A stretch of DNA of 27,475 nucleotides from Gammaproteobacteria bacterium. Its GTDB lineage: Bacteria; Pseudomonadota; Gammaproteobacteria; Arenicellales; JAANXG01. This document shows positions 8,685-16,555 of the stretch, piece after piece. The translations under genes were made by a program, and so were the position numbers. The stretch is from contig JAANXG010000055.1 in the NCBI GenBank assembly GCA_018263405.1, positions 1 to 27,475 on the forward strand, in the 5' to 3' direction. How positions within the stretch are numbered: position 1 is the stretch's first letter; every line of letters begins with the position of its first letter. The notes below the pieces were generated by a model. That model did no database searches, was not told the origin of the DNA, and saw only the letters and a list, made by a program, of their open reading frames with translations.

Positions 8685-8855
8685 GTAATTTCTCAATAAC
8701 CCCGTGCAAGAATGCGGGGGCAGGGTTATCTTTCAGGGCTGTCGAAAGCACGGAGGCTTTCGCCAGAGCGTACAGGGAGGTATTTACAGCGTCCCTGAAA
8801 GATAACCCTGCCCCCGCATGATCGCCGACATTGCACGGACTTTTTGAGAAATTAC
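8685..8855. mobile_element. MITE-like non-autonomous element, 171 bp, IS66-like ends
   Basis: The ends are 25-bp inverted repeats (8685-8709 and 8831-8855) that match at 22 of 25 positions: the outer 12 bases (GTAATTTCTCAA) and inner 8 (CCGTGCAA) are perfect. They are flanked with no gap by an exact 8-bp direct repeat, CCGAATTT. The interior carries no transposase and is almost wholly a 108-bp palindrome. Terminal GTAA and an 8-bp duplication are the known traits of the IS66 family, so movement by an IS66-type transposase is my inference. It sits 80 bp before the DUF255 gene, in its leader or promoter region, without breaking a gene. Confidence 0.75.
8712..8819. repeat. Perfect 27-bp inverted repeat with nested hairpins
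   Basis: The arms 8712-8738 and 8793-8819 are perfectly complementary over 27 bases, with GC-rich outer ends (ATGCGGGGGCAGGG side), and are separated by 54 bp. Within the loop, CGAAAGC (8743-8749) pairs with GCTTTCG (8756-8762). CAGGGA (8773-8778) can pair with TCCCTG (8792-8797) as an alternative to the main stem. A transcript through it would form a very stable structure. It resembles REPIN/MITE-style palindromes and forms the core of the 171-bp element. Confidence 0.85.
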
Positions 8856-8863
8856 CCGAATTT
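8856..8863 (+). repeat. Right target-site duplication (8 bp)
   Basis: CCGAATTT, directly abutting the right inverted-repeat terminus and identical to 8677-8684. Confidence 0.8.
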
Positions 8864-8935
8864 CCGTTCCCTTTCACTCGGAGCCGAGGCGATGACTCGC
8901 ACTCCACGGTGCACGGTCGGTCAAATGGAGGCGTT

Positions 8936-11002
8936 ATGACAGTAGCAGGCACAAATCGCCTGGCAAACGAAACCAGCCCCTACCTACTACAGCATGCCCA
9001 CAACCCGGTGGGCTGGCATCCGTGGAACGAGGAAGCGCTCGCCAGCGCCCGTGAAAGCGGTAAACCGATATTGTTGTCGATCGGTTATACCGCCTGCCAC
9101 TGGTGTCACGTCATGGAAAAGGAATCCTTCGAAGACGACACCACCGCCGCTTACATGAACGAACATTTCGTATGCATCAAGGTGGATCGCGAAGAGCGGC
9201 CGGACCTCGATAAGATTTACCAGATTACGCACCAAATCCTGAGCCAACGACCCGGCGGCTGGCCCCTAACGATAGTCATGGACCCCGTACATCACGTCCC
9301 GTTTTTCGCCGGAACTTATTTCCCGGATCGGCCCCGCCACGGCATGCCGGCGTTTCGCGATATACTAAAACGCATCGTCGATTTCTACCAAACCCACAAG
9401 GACGACAAATTACCCGGACACGTCTCCGCCGTGAAGGACACGATGGCGCAACTTCACGGCAGCGACACCACAGGAGAAGCAGAACTGCAACTACTAAACC
9501 AAGCGGCGCGGGACCTGGAAAGCGCTTACGACCCCGCCAACGGCGGATTTGGCGGGGCACCGAAATTTCCGCATTCGACGAACCTCAGCTTGTGTTTGCG
9601 ACTGTGGCAGCGGTCCCAACAACATGGAGATCCCCGGCCGCAGCTTCTGGATATCGTCCGCCAATCGTTACAAGCGATAGCGTCCAAAGGATTATTCGAT
9701 CACATCGGAGGTGGCTTTTATCGCTACTCGGTGGACGCCCTATGGAGGATCCCACATTTCGAAAAAATGCTGTACGACAACGCTCAGCTGCTGCCATTGT
9801 ACACGGACGCGTATCTCGTTACCGGGGAGCGGCAGTTCAAAGAAGTCGCACTGCGGACCGGCCAGTGGGTCCTCGCGGAAATGCAGTCGGCGAAAGGGGC
9901 TTATTACTCTACGCTCGACGCCGATTCGGAAGGCGAGGAGGGACGATTCTACCTTTGGACCCGGGAAGAATTAATTTCCGAGCTCGACGGTGCGGAGTGG
10001 TCTGTCATCGAAAGCCGTTTCGGACTACGCGGACACGAAAACTTTGAAGGCAGGTGGCATCTCAATATCGAGAACAATATCGAGACGGTGCTGGAACAAA
10101 CGGGACTGGATCCCGAGACGGCTCGATCGGTTTTGGAGTCGGCGCGATCCAAATTGTATGACGTTCGCGCACGGCGGGGATGGCCGCTTCGGGACGAAAA
10201 AGTACTTACGAGCTGGAACGCATTGATGGTCCGGGGCATGGCGCACGCGGGCCTGCATCTTGTGGAACCGGCGTTCGTCGAGTCCGCGAGTAATGCGCTC
10301 AAGTTCATCCGCGAAAATCTATGGCAAGACGGACGTTTGCGGGCCACGACCAAGGACGGCGTGACACGACTCAATGCCTATCTGGACGATTACGTGTTTT
10401 TGATCGACGCTCTGCTCGCCATGAACCAGTGGTCATGGGCCAACGAAATGGTCGACTGGATGGCGGAACTTGCGGATTTCGTAATCGAGCATTTCGAGCA
10501 CAAACCCACGGGCGGGATGTATTTCACATCCAACGACCACGAAGCGTTGCTACACCGAGACAAGCCAACCATGGATGACGCCACCCCGTCGGGTAACGGG
10601 GTCGCCGCGCGAGTATTCTTGCGTCTCGGGCACCTGCTCGCTGAACCTCGTTACCTGCAAGCGGGCGAGCGGATACTCAAGGCACTGTCCGGGGTGATGG
10701 GCCGCTATCCTTCCGCCCACGGCGCTCTTATGGAAGCGCTATGTGAGTACCACGAGCCCGTTGAAACGGTTGTAATCCGCGGAAGCCCGGAGGGCATCGC
10801 CGAATGGCGATCGGCATGTACCGGGTACTACCCGAACCGTCAGGTATTTTCAATAAACGGGCAGACCACGGGCGATTTGCCCGGTATAATCGAAAATATG
10901 ACACCCCGCGGCGGTGTTGCTGCATATGTATGCCGGGGCACCGAATGCAGCGAACCCATTACCAACCTGCCGAATTTCGAACGATATTTGACGGAGTGCT
11001 GA
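8936..11002 (+). CDS. DUF255/YyaL-family thioredoxin-fold protein
   Basis: A 688-residue protein of the YyaL/spermatogenesis-associated-20 family. The N-terminal DsbH/DUF255 thioredoxin-like domain (about residues 5-165) opens with NRLANETSPYLLQHAHNPV. It carries a CxxC motif, CHWC, at 54-57, which could be redox-active. The remainder resembles a six-hairpin (alpha/alpha) glycosidase-like barrel, with RIPHFEKMLYDNAQL and STLDADSEGEEGRFY. Biochemical function is not established for the family. Start ATG 8936 is chosen by GGAGG at 8927-8931 and the family N-terminus. No signal peptide is seen, so it is cytoplasmic. The MITE-like element ends 72 bp upstream and may affect its expression. Confidence 0.93.
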   Translation: MTVAGTNRLANETSPYLLQHAHNPVGWHPWNEEALASARESGKPILLSIGYTACHWCHVMEKESFEDDTTAAYMNEHFVCIKVDREERPDLDKIYQITHQILSQRPGGWPLTIVMDPVHHVPFFAGTYFPDRPRHGMPAFRDILKRIVDFYQTHKDDKLPGHVSAVKDTMAQLHGSDTTGEAELQLLNQAARDLESAYDPANGGFGGAPKFPHSTNLSLCLRLWQRSQQHGDPRPQLLDIVRQSLQAIASKGLFDHIGGGFYRYSVDALWRIPHFEKMLYDNAQLLPLYTDAYLVTGERQFKEVALRTGQWVLAEMQSAKGAYYSTLDADSEGEEGRFYLWTREELISELDGAEWSVIESRFGLRGHENFEGRWHLNIENNIETVLEQTGLDPETARSVLESARSKLYDVRARRGWPLRDEKVLTSWNALMVRGMAHAGLHLVEPAFVESASNALKFIRENLWQDGRLRATTKDGVTRLNAYLDDYVFLIDALLAMNQWSWANEMVDWMAELADFVIEHFEHKPTGGMYFTSNDHEALLHRDKPTMDDATPSGNGVAARVFLRLGHLLAEPRYLQAGERILKALSGVMGRYPSAHGALMEALCEYHEPVETVVIRGSPEGIAEWRSACTGYYPNRQVFSINGQTTGDLPGIIENMTPRGGVAAYVCRGTECSEPITNLPNFERYLTEC

Positions 11003-11245
11003 ACATCGTTTCGCCGATCCGGTCATGGTCGGCAAACCCGAGGCGGTTTGTGGTCAAAGGCGTTGGAGGAACAAACGTTAGTGACAGTCCCGGGGGGAAA
11101 CCTCACGCATTCCGCACACCGGGGAGTCGAAAACCTCCGGGTGCATCGGCGCGCACAAAGGTTCCGCTGCTCACCGGTCGATCCAACAGTTCTACACATC
11201 AGCGATGTATAGTACGAAGAAACTTATCCAATCAGAGAGCCATTT

Positions 11246-13012
11246 ATGACTTATCAGCATGTCAAAATTCCCGAAGTCGGAAAAAAGATTACCGTTAAAA
11301 GCGGCAAGATCGAAGTGCCGGATCAACCGATCGTGGGTTTTATCGAGGGTGATGGAATTGGGCCGGACATCACCGCCGCATCGATGCGAGTCTGGGACGC
11401 GGCCGTGGAAAAAGCATACGGCGGGAAGCGCAAGATAAACTGGTGCGAGCTGTATTTAGGAGAGAAGGCCGCCTCGATTTACGATGGCGAGTACTTTCCC
11501 TCTGAGACACTGGATGCCATTAAAGATCTTGTCGTCGCGATAAAAGGTCCACTCACGACACCAATAGGTGGGGGCTTTCGTTCACTCAACGTGTCACTAC
11601 GTCAAAACCTGGATTTGTACGCCTGCGTCCGTCCTGTTCGCTATTACAAAGGCGTGCCTTCGCCTCTGCAGGATCCTGACCAGGTAGACGTGGTTGTGTT
11701 CCGTGAAAACACCGAAGATGTTTACGCGGGTATCGAATACGAAAGCGGAACACCGGAAAACGAGAAACTCGCGAAGTTTCTTAGAAATGAAATGGGCGCC
11801 AAATTCTTTGAGGACGCCGGGCTAGGCATCAAGCCGATCAGCCCTTTCGGGTCCAAGCGCCTTGTTCGCAAGGCTATTGAATTTGCGATTGACCAGAACA
11901 GGGAGAGTGTCACGCTGGTCCACAAGGGCAATATCATGAAATTCACGGAAGGTGCGTTTCGCAAATGGGGTTATGAACTCGCCAAGAACGAATTCGAAGA
12001 CAAAATCATTACCGAGGAAGAGCTGTACAGTGAATACGGCGGCAAACAGCCTAAAGGTAAAATCGTCATTAAGGACCGCATCGCGGATATCATTTTTCAA
12101 CTGCTCCAGTTACGGCCAGGCGAGTTCGATGTGCTGGCGACGATGAATCTTAACGGAGACTATCTGTCCGATGCCGTAGCCGCCGAAGTCGGAGGTATAG
12201 GCATCGCACCGGGGGCCAACATAAGCGACCACGTGGCGGTCTTCGAGGCAACCCACGGAACTGCTCCAAAGTACGCAAACCAGAACAAAGTCAATCCAAG
12301 TTCTTTGTTGCTCTCGGGCGTCATGATGCTCGAGTACATGGGCTGGAACGAGGCGGCGGATCTGATTAACGCCGCCTATCCGAAGGTTATCGGCGACAAG
12401 TTCGTCACTTATGACTTTGCGCGTCAGATGACCGGTGCGCATACCGTCTCCACCAGCACTTTTGCGGATGCACTGATCGCGAAAATCACAGGCAACGCGG
12501 ACGTCCTGGCCCGTTTTGAACGAGAGCGCAGGGATGCCGTCGAAGCCGAGCGCAAGGAAAGGGAAGCCAAACGTATCGAGGATCCCATTGCAGCGATGCG
12601 AGAATCAGGACATCAGCCATCCACCGCAGGGGGCATCATGTCTCCTGTTAGAGGCGTACCCGCCGGTACGTCCGTGGAAGATGCCATGCACCAAATGCGC
12701 GAATGGGATGTCAGCTATCTGTTGGTGGAACTTGGCGAAGACAAGGGCTGGGGCATCATGACCAAGCGCGACGTCGTTACAAAAATCGTTGGTGCGAACA
12801 AGTCAACCCACAACGGCACGGTCGACGAAATCGTCAGCCGGCCACTGATCACCGCCCCGGCCGATGCGTCATTGAGCACCGTCTCACTGCTGTTGAGCGA
12901 AAACAACATTCGACGCGTCGTGATTGAAGCTCGTGATATTCCCGTAGGCGTGGTCTCGGACACCGATTTATTCGACATTGTCGAGGAGTTTGGCTGGGGA
13001 ACCGATGATTAG
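11246..13012 (+). CDS. icd: NADP-isocitrate dehydrogenase fused to tandem CBS domains
   Basis: Oxidative decarboxylation of isocitrate to 2-oxoglutarate in the TCA cycle. Residues 1 to about 414 align without gaps at key sites to the E. coli-type enzyme. Ser113, the AceK phosphorylation site, is in FRSLNVSLRQ. The NADP-site Lys-Tyr is in THGTAPKYANQ, and Tyr/Arg in TYDFARQM, so NADP is the likely cofactor. E. coli Icd ends near 416; here a charged helical linker (about 416-460) leads to two CBS motifs. CBS1 (about 462-520) has GIMTKRD at 503-509 and CBS2 (about 525-583) has GVVSDTD at 568-574, both the nucleotide-binding G-h-h-T/S-x-x-D type. The total is 588 residues. The frame is continuous. 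It stands alone, with a 243-bp upstream region. Confidence 0.95.
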   Translation: MTYQHVKIPEVGKKITVKSGKIEVPDQPIVGFIEGDGIGPDITAASMRVWDAAVEKAYGGKRKINWCELYLGEKAASIYDGEYFPSETLDAIKDLVVAIKGPLTTPIGGGFRSLNVSLRQNLDLYACVRPVRYYKGVPSPLQDPDQVDVVVFRENTEDVYAGIEYESGTPENEKLAKFLRNEMGAKFFEDAGLGIKPISPFGSKRLVRKAIEFAIDQNRESVTLVHKGNIMKFTEGAFRKWGYELAKNEFEDKIITEEELYSEYGGKQPKGKIVIKDRIADIIFQLLQLRPGEFDVLATMNLNGDYLSDAVAAEVGGIGIAPGANISDHVAVFEATHGTAPKYANQNKVNPSSLLLSGVMMLEYMGWNEAADLINAAYPKVIGDKFVTYDFARQMTGAHTVSTSTFADALIAKITGNADVLARFERERRDAVEAERKEREAKRIEDPIAAMRESGHQPSTAGGIMSPVRGVPAGTSVEDAMHQMREWDVSYLLVELGEDKGWGIMTKRDVVTKIVGANKSTHNGTVDEIVSRPLITAPADASLSTVSLLLSENNIRRVVIEARDIPVGVVSDTDLFDIVEEFGWGTDD

Positions 13013-13317
13013 AAAAACCCACATATCTCGCCAGGGCCGAGGTAGTCCGAACCCGGGGATAATTCGCGAGTTTCGCCAAGCGCGTACATTCCGGTATATC
13101 GCCCGCTTCGGCTATTCCCGGCGCATTGCCGGCGATCACGAGAAGCTCACCGCCGTGCGAGCATCCGGTGGCTCAGGCGCGCCCCCTTCGGACGACCCGG
13201 AAAGCGGTCCTCCGCGGCGTTATGTCTGTTGAGAAGGGCGCGCCATTCCCGGCGAGACAGGCCTTGCGGCTCACCGCTTTCCGGACCGCTCAACGTTACA
13301 ATATCAGTGACGGGGTA
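13013..13317. other. 305-bp intergenic region with multiple inverted repeats
   Basis: It lies between the icd stop and the convergent EamA transporter stop. There are three inverted-repeat pairs in its right half. GGCGCGCCC (13176-13184) pairs with GGGCGCGCC (13236-13244). A perfect 12-bp pair, CCGGAAAGCGGT (13197-13208), matches 13273-13284. GCGGTCC (13204-13210) matches GGACCGC (13283-13289). The first two pairs interleave, so they could exchange or form a pseudoknot-like fold. No T-run terminator follows. A 76-codon plus-strand frame from ATG 13005 crosses it but is Arg/Pro-rich and unlike any family. It may hold a structured terminator or an unrecognised small RNA. Confidence 0.45.
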
Positions 13318-14247
13318 CTAGGGCGTCTTCCGTGCGGCGGCCTGTTCTTCGAGCAAGGGGACCGCGAGCTGCTCATCCTGGGTCGCGGCCCTGACTTTGT
13401 CAGACCCGCCCCGCAGCATCGTCGCTCCGGCCGTACCGACCAGGAAGGCCCCGACCAGTGACAGCCAATCCCATAATTCCCCCCAGAACAACCATCCGTA
13501 ACCCGCTCCAAATAATACGGCGGAAAACGTAAACAGGCCGACCTCGGAGGCGGGTGCGGCGGAATAACCCCGCGTCATGCACAACTGTCCGAGGGTGCCC
13601 AGCGGCCCGAGGGTTAGCAGCAATGCCCACTGGACGGTGCTGGGCGATTGCCAGGCCCAGATCAACGGTACAGCGGAAATACACACGCCAATCAGCGCGA
13701 AATAAAACACGACACGGAACGCCGGTTCGGTCCGGGACAAGCGGCGCACGGCCGTTTTGGCCACCGCCGCAAAAAAACTGCCCGCCAAGGCAACCAACAG
13801 CACCCAGTTCATGTCACCGCCCGGCTTCAGGATCAATACAACGCCCGCAAAACCCAGAATCAATGCCACGACCGCGTGTCGGTGAAAGCGCTCAGATAAC
13901 CAGAAAAACGCCACCAAAGGAAGAAATACCGGAACGGTGAACTTCAATAACATAGCGTCCGCCAATTTGATATGTTCGACGGCATAGAAAAAACAATACA
14001 TAGCGCTCAAGCCCGCTATCGCACGAACAAGGTGTAAGTGCAGTACTTCACTTTTCAGCCACGCTCTACCGCGTCCGAAGAGAAATGGAATCAACACGAT
14101 AAGTCCGAAAAAATTTCGAAAAAAGACGAGTGTTTCGTTCGGCATCTCCTGGGCCAGCGTTTTAATCACGGCTCCCATGGAAGCGAGAAGGAACTCTGAA
14201 GCGAGAATAAATCCCGCACCGGCCATAAGGCTTTGTTTGTATAACAT
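13318..14247 (-). CDS. EamA/DMT-family transporter
   Basis: Ten-helix drug/metabolite transporter-superfamily permease of the inner membrane, with two EamA repeats (about residues 8-140 and 150-285). Typical motifs are FFRNFFGLIVLIPF, AIAGLSAMYCFFYAVEHIKLADAML and, in the second half, EVGLFTFSAVLFGAGYGWLFWGE. I use ATG 14247 (309 residues) because it gives a short leader before helix 1; the frame extends to a TTG at 14283, and neither start has a clear Shine-Dalgarno. The C-terminal tail is polar. The gene is divergent from folK and convergent with icd. The substrate cannot be told from sequence; exporters of amino acids or metabolites are common in this family. Confidence 0.9.
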   Translation of the reverse strand: MLYKQSLMAGAGFILASEFLLASMGAVIKTLAQEMPNETLVFFRNFFGLIVLIPFLFGRGRAWLKSEVLHLHLVRAIAGLSAMYCFFYAVEHIKLADAMLLKFTVPVFLPLVAFFWLSERFHRHAVVALILGFAGVVLILKPGGDMNWVLLVALAGSFFAAVAKTAVRRLSRTEPAFRVVFYFALIGVCISAVPLIWAWQSPSTVQWALLLTLGPLGTLGQLCMTRGYSAAPASEVGLFTFSAVLFGAGYGWLFWGELWDWLSLVGAFLVGTAGATMLRGGSDKVRAATQDEQLAVPLLEEQAAARKTP

Positions 14248-14302
14248 GCAAAAAGGCGTATAAAGTGGCTTGCGACGATTCAACTTGCGGGCATAAATTC
14301 CG

Positions 14303-14875
14303 TTGCCTCACCAGAAACCTCGAGACGCACCCGTTGCCGGATTTATCGGCTTGGGAAGCAACCTCGGCAACAGTGCAGCCCAATTGCGAAAAGCGATTAC
14401 AAACATAGATCGCCTCCCGCAAACTCAAGTTGGACGCCGGTCGTCATTTTATCGATCCGTACCGATGGGCATCGTCAGCCAGCCGTCGTTTATCAACGCG
14501 GCGGTACAGATAGAAACACGGCTGCAGCCACCGAAACTACTTGCGGAGCTGCAGAAAATCGAACGTCGCTTTGGACGGATCAGGGCACTGCGCTGGGGAC
14601 CACGAACCCTGGATCTGGATATCCTCGTGTACGCGGATATTATACTGGATCGGCCGGGTTTATTGATTCCGCATCCGCGTATCCCATGTCGTCCGTTTGT
14701 CCTCTATCCTCTTCTGGAACTCACTTCGAATTTGTACATACCCGGCATGGGAACACCGTCCTCCTTGATCAGGTGTTGTCGAGGGCCGGTTCCCCTGCTG
14801 TTTAGGGAGTCGGCAGACCGGCTGCGTTCGGTTCGCCCCGCTCGGCGGATGGGGGTCCGAATCAAAGATCAATAG
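14303..14875 (+). CDS. folK: 2-amino-4-hydroxy-6-hydroxymethyldihydropteridine pyrophosphokinase
   Basis: HPPK transfers pyrophosphate from ATP to the pterin in folate synthesis. Signatures are the N-terminal FIGLGSNLGN, the ATP/Mg site RWGPRTLDLDIL with both aspartates, and HPRIPCRPFVLYPLLE. The 190 residues are slightly longer than the E. coli enzyme (about 159) because of an Arg-rich tail. The start is probably TTG 14303: an in-frame stop lies just upstream at 14294, and no ATG or GTG precedes the conserved GLGSN. It has no obvious Shine-Dalgarno. It is divergent from the transporter gene (55-bp gap), and its 3' end overlaps the convergent kinase gene by 14 bp. It is not next to folB, folP or panB, which are often nearby. 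Confidence 0.92.
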   Translation: MPHQKPRDAPVAGFIGLGSNLGNSAAQLRKAITNIDRLPQTQVGRRSSFYRSVPMGIVSQPSFINAAVQIETRLQPPKLLAELQKIERRFGRIRALRWGPRTLDLDILVYADIILDRPGLLIPHPRIPCRPFVLYPLLELTSNLYIPGMGTPSSLIRCCRGPVPLLFRESADRLRSVRPARRMGVRIKDQ

Positions 14876-15800
14876 CGCGGCCGAAACTTTCCTGATAACG
14901 CCGCGTGAATTCTTCCCGGGTGAAGGTATGGTTCTGCGTTCCATGCTGTTGTATTTTAATCCCGCCGGTCATCGATGCGATACGCCCTGTGGTTTCCCAG
15001 TCAAGCCCACGACCCAGGCCATACAACAATCCAGCACGATAAGCATCGCCACAACCCGTCGGGTCCACTACCTGTTCGACCCTCGCGGACGGGATTTGGA
15101 TAGTTTTTCCGTCCGTATGTATGCGGGAACCATCGCCTCCCAGAGTTACTATCATCGCTTCCACTTCCGAGGCAATGTCTTCAAGGTTACGGCCCGTATG
15201 GTCCTGCAGCAATCGACTCTCGTAATCGTTGACTATGATGTACGAGGCACGATCGATGAATTCGTCCAATTCTTGTTTTTGGAACATAGGCAGCCCCTGT
15301 CCGGGATCGAATACAAAAGGAATGCCACAGTCGGAATACTGCCTGGCGTGTTCGATCATGGCCTGGCGGCCATCGGGGGCAAGGATACCCAGAGTTACAC
15401 CGTCGATACTGTCCACGCGATTCCGGTGCGCTTCATTCATCGCTCCCGGATGAAAAGCGGTAATCTGATTGTCATCCATATCCGTCGTGATATATGCCTG
15501 CGCAGTGTAGGTGCCGAACACCGGCGTCACATGGGTACGAGCGATGCCTTGGTTATCCATCCACTCGGCATACGGTTCGAAATCGTCCCCCACCGTGCCC
15601 ATGGGAGTAGGGACACCGCCAAGCAGATTAAGACTGTAGGCAATGTTTCCGGCACAACCCCCGAACTCCCTGCGCATATCGGGGACTACAAAACAGACGT
15701 TCAATATGTGCACCTGATCCGGAAGGATATGGTTTTTGAACCGGTCTTGAAACACCATGATGGTGTCGTACGCGAAGGATCCACAAATCAATACCGACAT
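14862..15800 (-). CDS. PfkB-family kinase, probable adenosine kinase
   Basis: Ribokinase-like sugar/nucleoside kinase of 312 residues from ATG 15800, a start that begins exactly at the first beta strand, MSVLICGSFAYD. The substrate-binding FGGCAGNIA is at about 46-54. The C-terminal PfkB signature DPTGCGDAYRAG starts at about 246, with catalytic Asp252. The N-terminal region, with RFKNHILPDQVHILNV, closely resembles bacterial adenosine kinases such as the mycobacterial enzyme (from memory), so phosphorylation of adenosine to AMP is the likely reaction. The frame continues upstream to 15917, but that part looks non-coding. It overlaps the folK end by 14 bp on the opposite strand. gcvH lies 148 bp upstream on the same strand. 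Confidence 0.88.
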   Translation of the reverse strand: MSVLICGSFAYDTIMVFQDRFKNHILPDQVHILNVCFVVPDMRREFGGCAGNIAYSLNLLGGVPTPMGTVGDDFEPYAEWMDNQGIARTHVTPVFGTYTAQAYITTDMDDNQITAFHPGAMNEAHRNRVDSIDGVTLGILAPDGRQAMIEHARQYSDCGIPFVFDPGQGLPMFQKQELDEFIDRASYIIVNDYESRLLQDHTGRNLEDIASEVEAMIVTLGGDGSRIHTDGKTIQIPSARVEQVVDPTGCGDAYRAGLLYGLGRGLDWETTGRIASMTGGIKIQQHGTQNHTFTREEFTRRYQESFGRAIDL

Positions 15801-15948
15801 TGTGCACACCCAGTTACCGAAACGACGGACGCCGCGGCCAGGCGTACGACAGAGGCGATTATAAGACCCGGTGCCTGCATACCCAGGCGTACGATTCCGG
15901 CCGCAGGCTCTCGTCAAGACATGGGCAAACGGATATGGGGATCCGCGG

Positions 15949-16338
15949 CTAATCCGACTCTGCTATCTCACGATAAGCGTCCGCATCCAGCAGTTCATCC
16001 CAGTCATTGCCGTCATCGGGCTTTAACCTAAAGAGCCAGCCGTCCGCGTACGGACTCTGGTTCACCAGTTCGGGATATTCGTCCAAAGCCGTATTGGCCT
16101 CTACAATTTCACCATTAATAGGGTTATAGACGTCAGAGGCAGCCTTGACCGATTCCACCACCGCACATTCATCGCCCGCACCGAGTGTACTTCCAACTTC
16201 CGGTAATTCCATGAATACCATATCTCCCAACTGGTCTTGAGCGTGGTCGGTGATACCCACTTCAAAATGACCATTCTCCATGCGCCGGACCCACTCATGG
16301 GATTTGGTATACCGCAGCTCACCGGGAACATCGTTCAT
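15949..16338 (-). CDS. gcvH: Glycine cleavage system H protein
   Basis: Lipoylated shuttle protein of the glycine cleavage complex, carrying the aminomethyl group between the P and T proteins. It has 129 residues, the usual length. The lipoyl-lysine is Lys65 in ESVKAASDVYNP. The N-terminal YTKSHEWV and C-terminal PYADGWLFRLK are family signatures. The start is ATG 16338, with GGGGAGG (16347-16353, minus strand) eight bases upstream; the frame extends further to 16479 but without family sequence. gcvT and gcvP are absent from the window, so this copy is separate from the rest of the system. I do not see a glycine riboswitch upstream. Confidence 0.96.
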   Translation of the reverse strand: MNDVPGELRYTKSHEWVRRMENGHFEVGITDHAQDQLGDMVFMELPEVGSTLGAGDECAVVESVKAASDVYNPINGEIVEANTALDEYPELVNQSPYADGWLFRLKPDDGNDWDELLDADAYREIAESD

Positions 16339-16487
16339 TTCTGAAACCTCCCCATAATCGATTGGAACACCCCGGCACCCTGTGGACCCGGGCCTACGTG
16401 CACTATAGCCATCAAACAGCACGAACTCTAACACTCCAACCAGGCTTGACGGAACGATCGTGCTCCGGTATATTGGCACCAGTTATT

Positions 16488-16506
16488 ATTAATGCAAACC
16501 ATTATC
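16488..16506 (+). promoter_or_regulatory. Predicted Fur box upstream of the iron transporter
   Basis: ATTAATGCAAACCATTATC matches the classic 19-bp Fur consensus at 14 of 19 positions, with a perfect right half (CATTATC). It lies 50 bp before the iron-binding-protein gene in an AT-rich tract (16480-16523), and a fur gene is 3 kb downstream. Iron-dependent repression of the transporter is the inference. It is also on the upstream side of gcvH, 150 bp away. Confidence 0.7.
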
Positions 16507-16555
16507 ACTATTATTACTAATACCAGGTAACCTAATTTATCGTTCGGAGGTACAT

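Noticed and set aside
8464..8688. 74-codon plus-strand frame between lgt and the MITE-like element, ended by the element's GTAA
   Set aside because: Considered as a gene cut by the insertion, but it overlaps the lgt start, resembles no family, and has no clear ribosome site.
11192..11213. Imperfect palindrome around TACACATC-AGC-GATGTATA with TATAGT upstream of icd
   Set aside because: It could be an operator and -10, but there is no acceptable -35 and the palindrome is short; not strong enough to annotate.
13005..13232. 76-codon plus-strand frame overlapping the icd stop by 8 bp
   Set aside because: Arg- and Pro-rich translation crossing several inverted repeats; low-complexity character fits non-coding structured DNA better than a protein.
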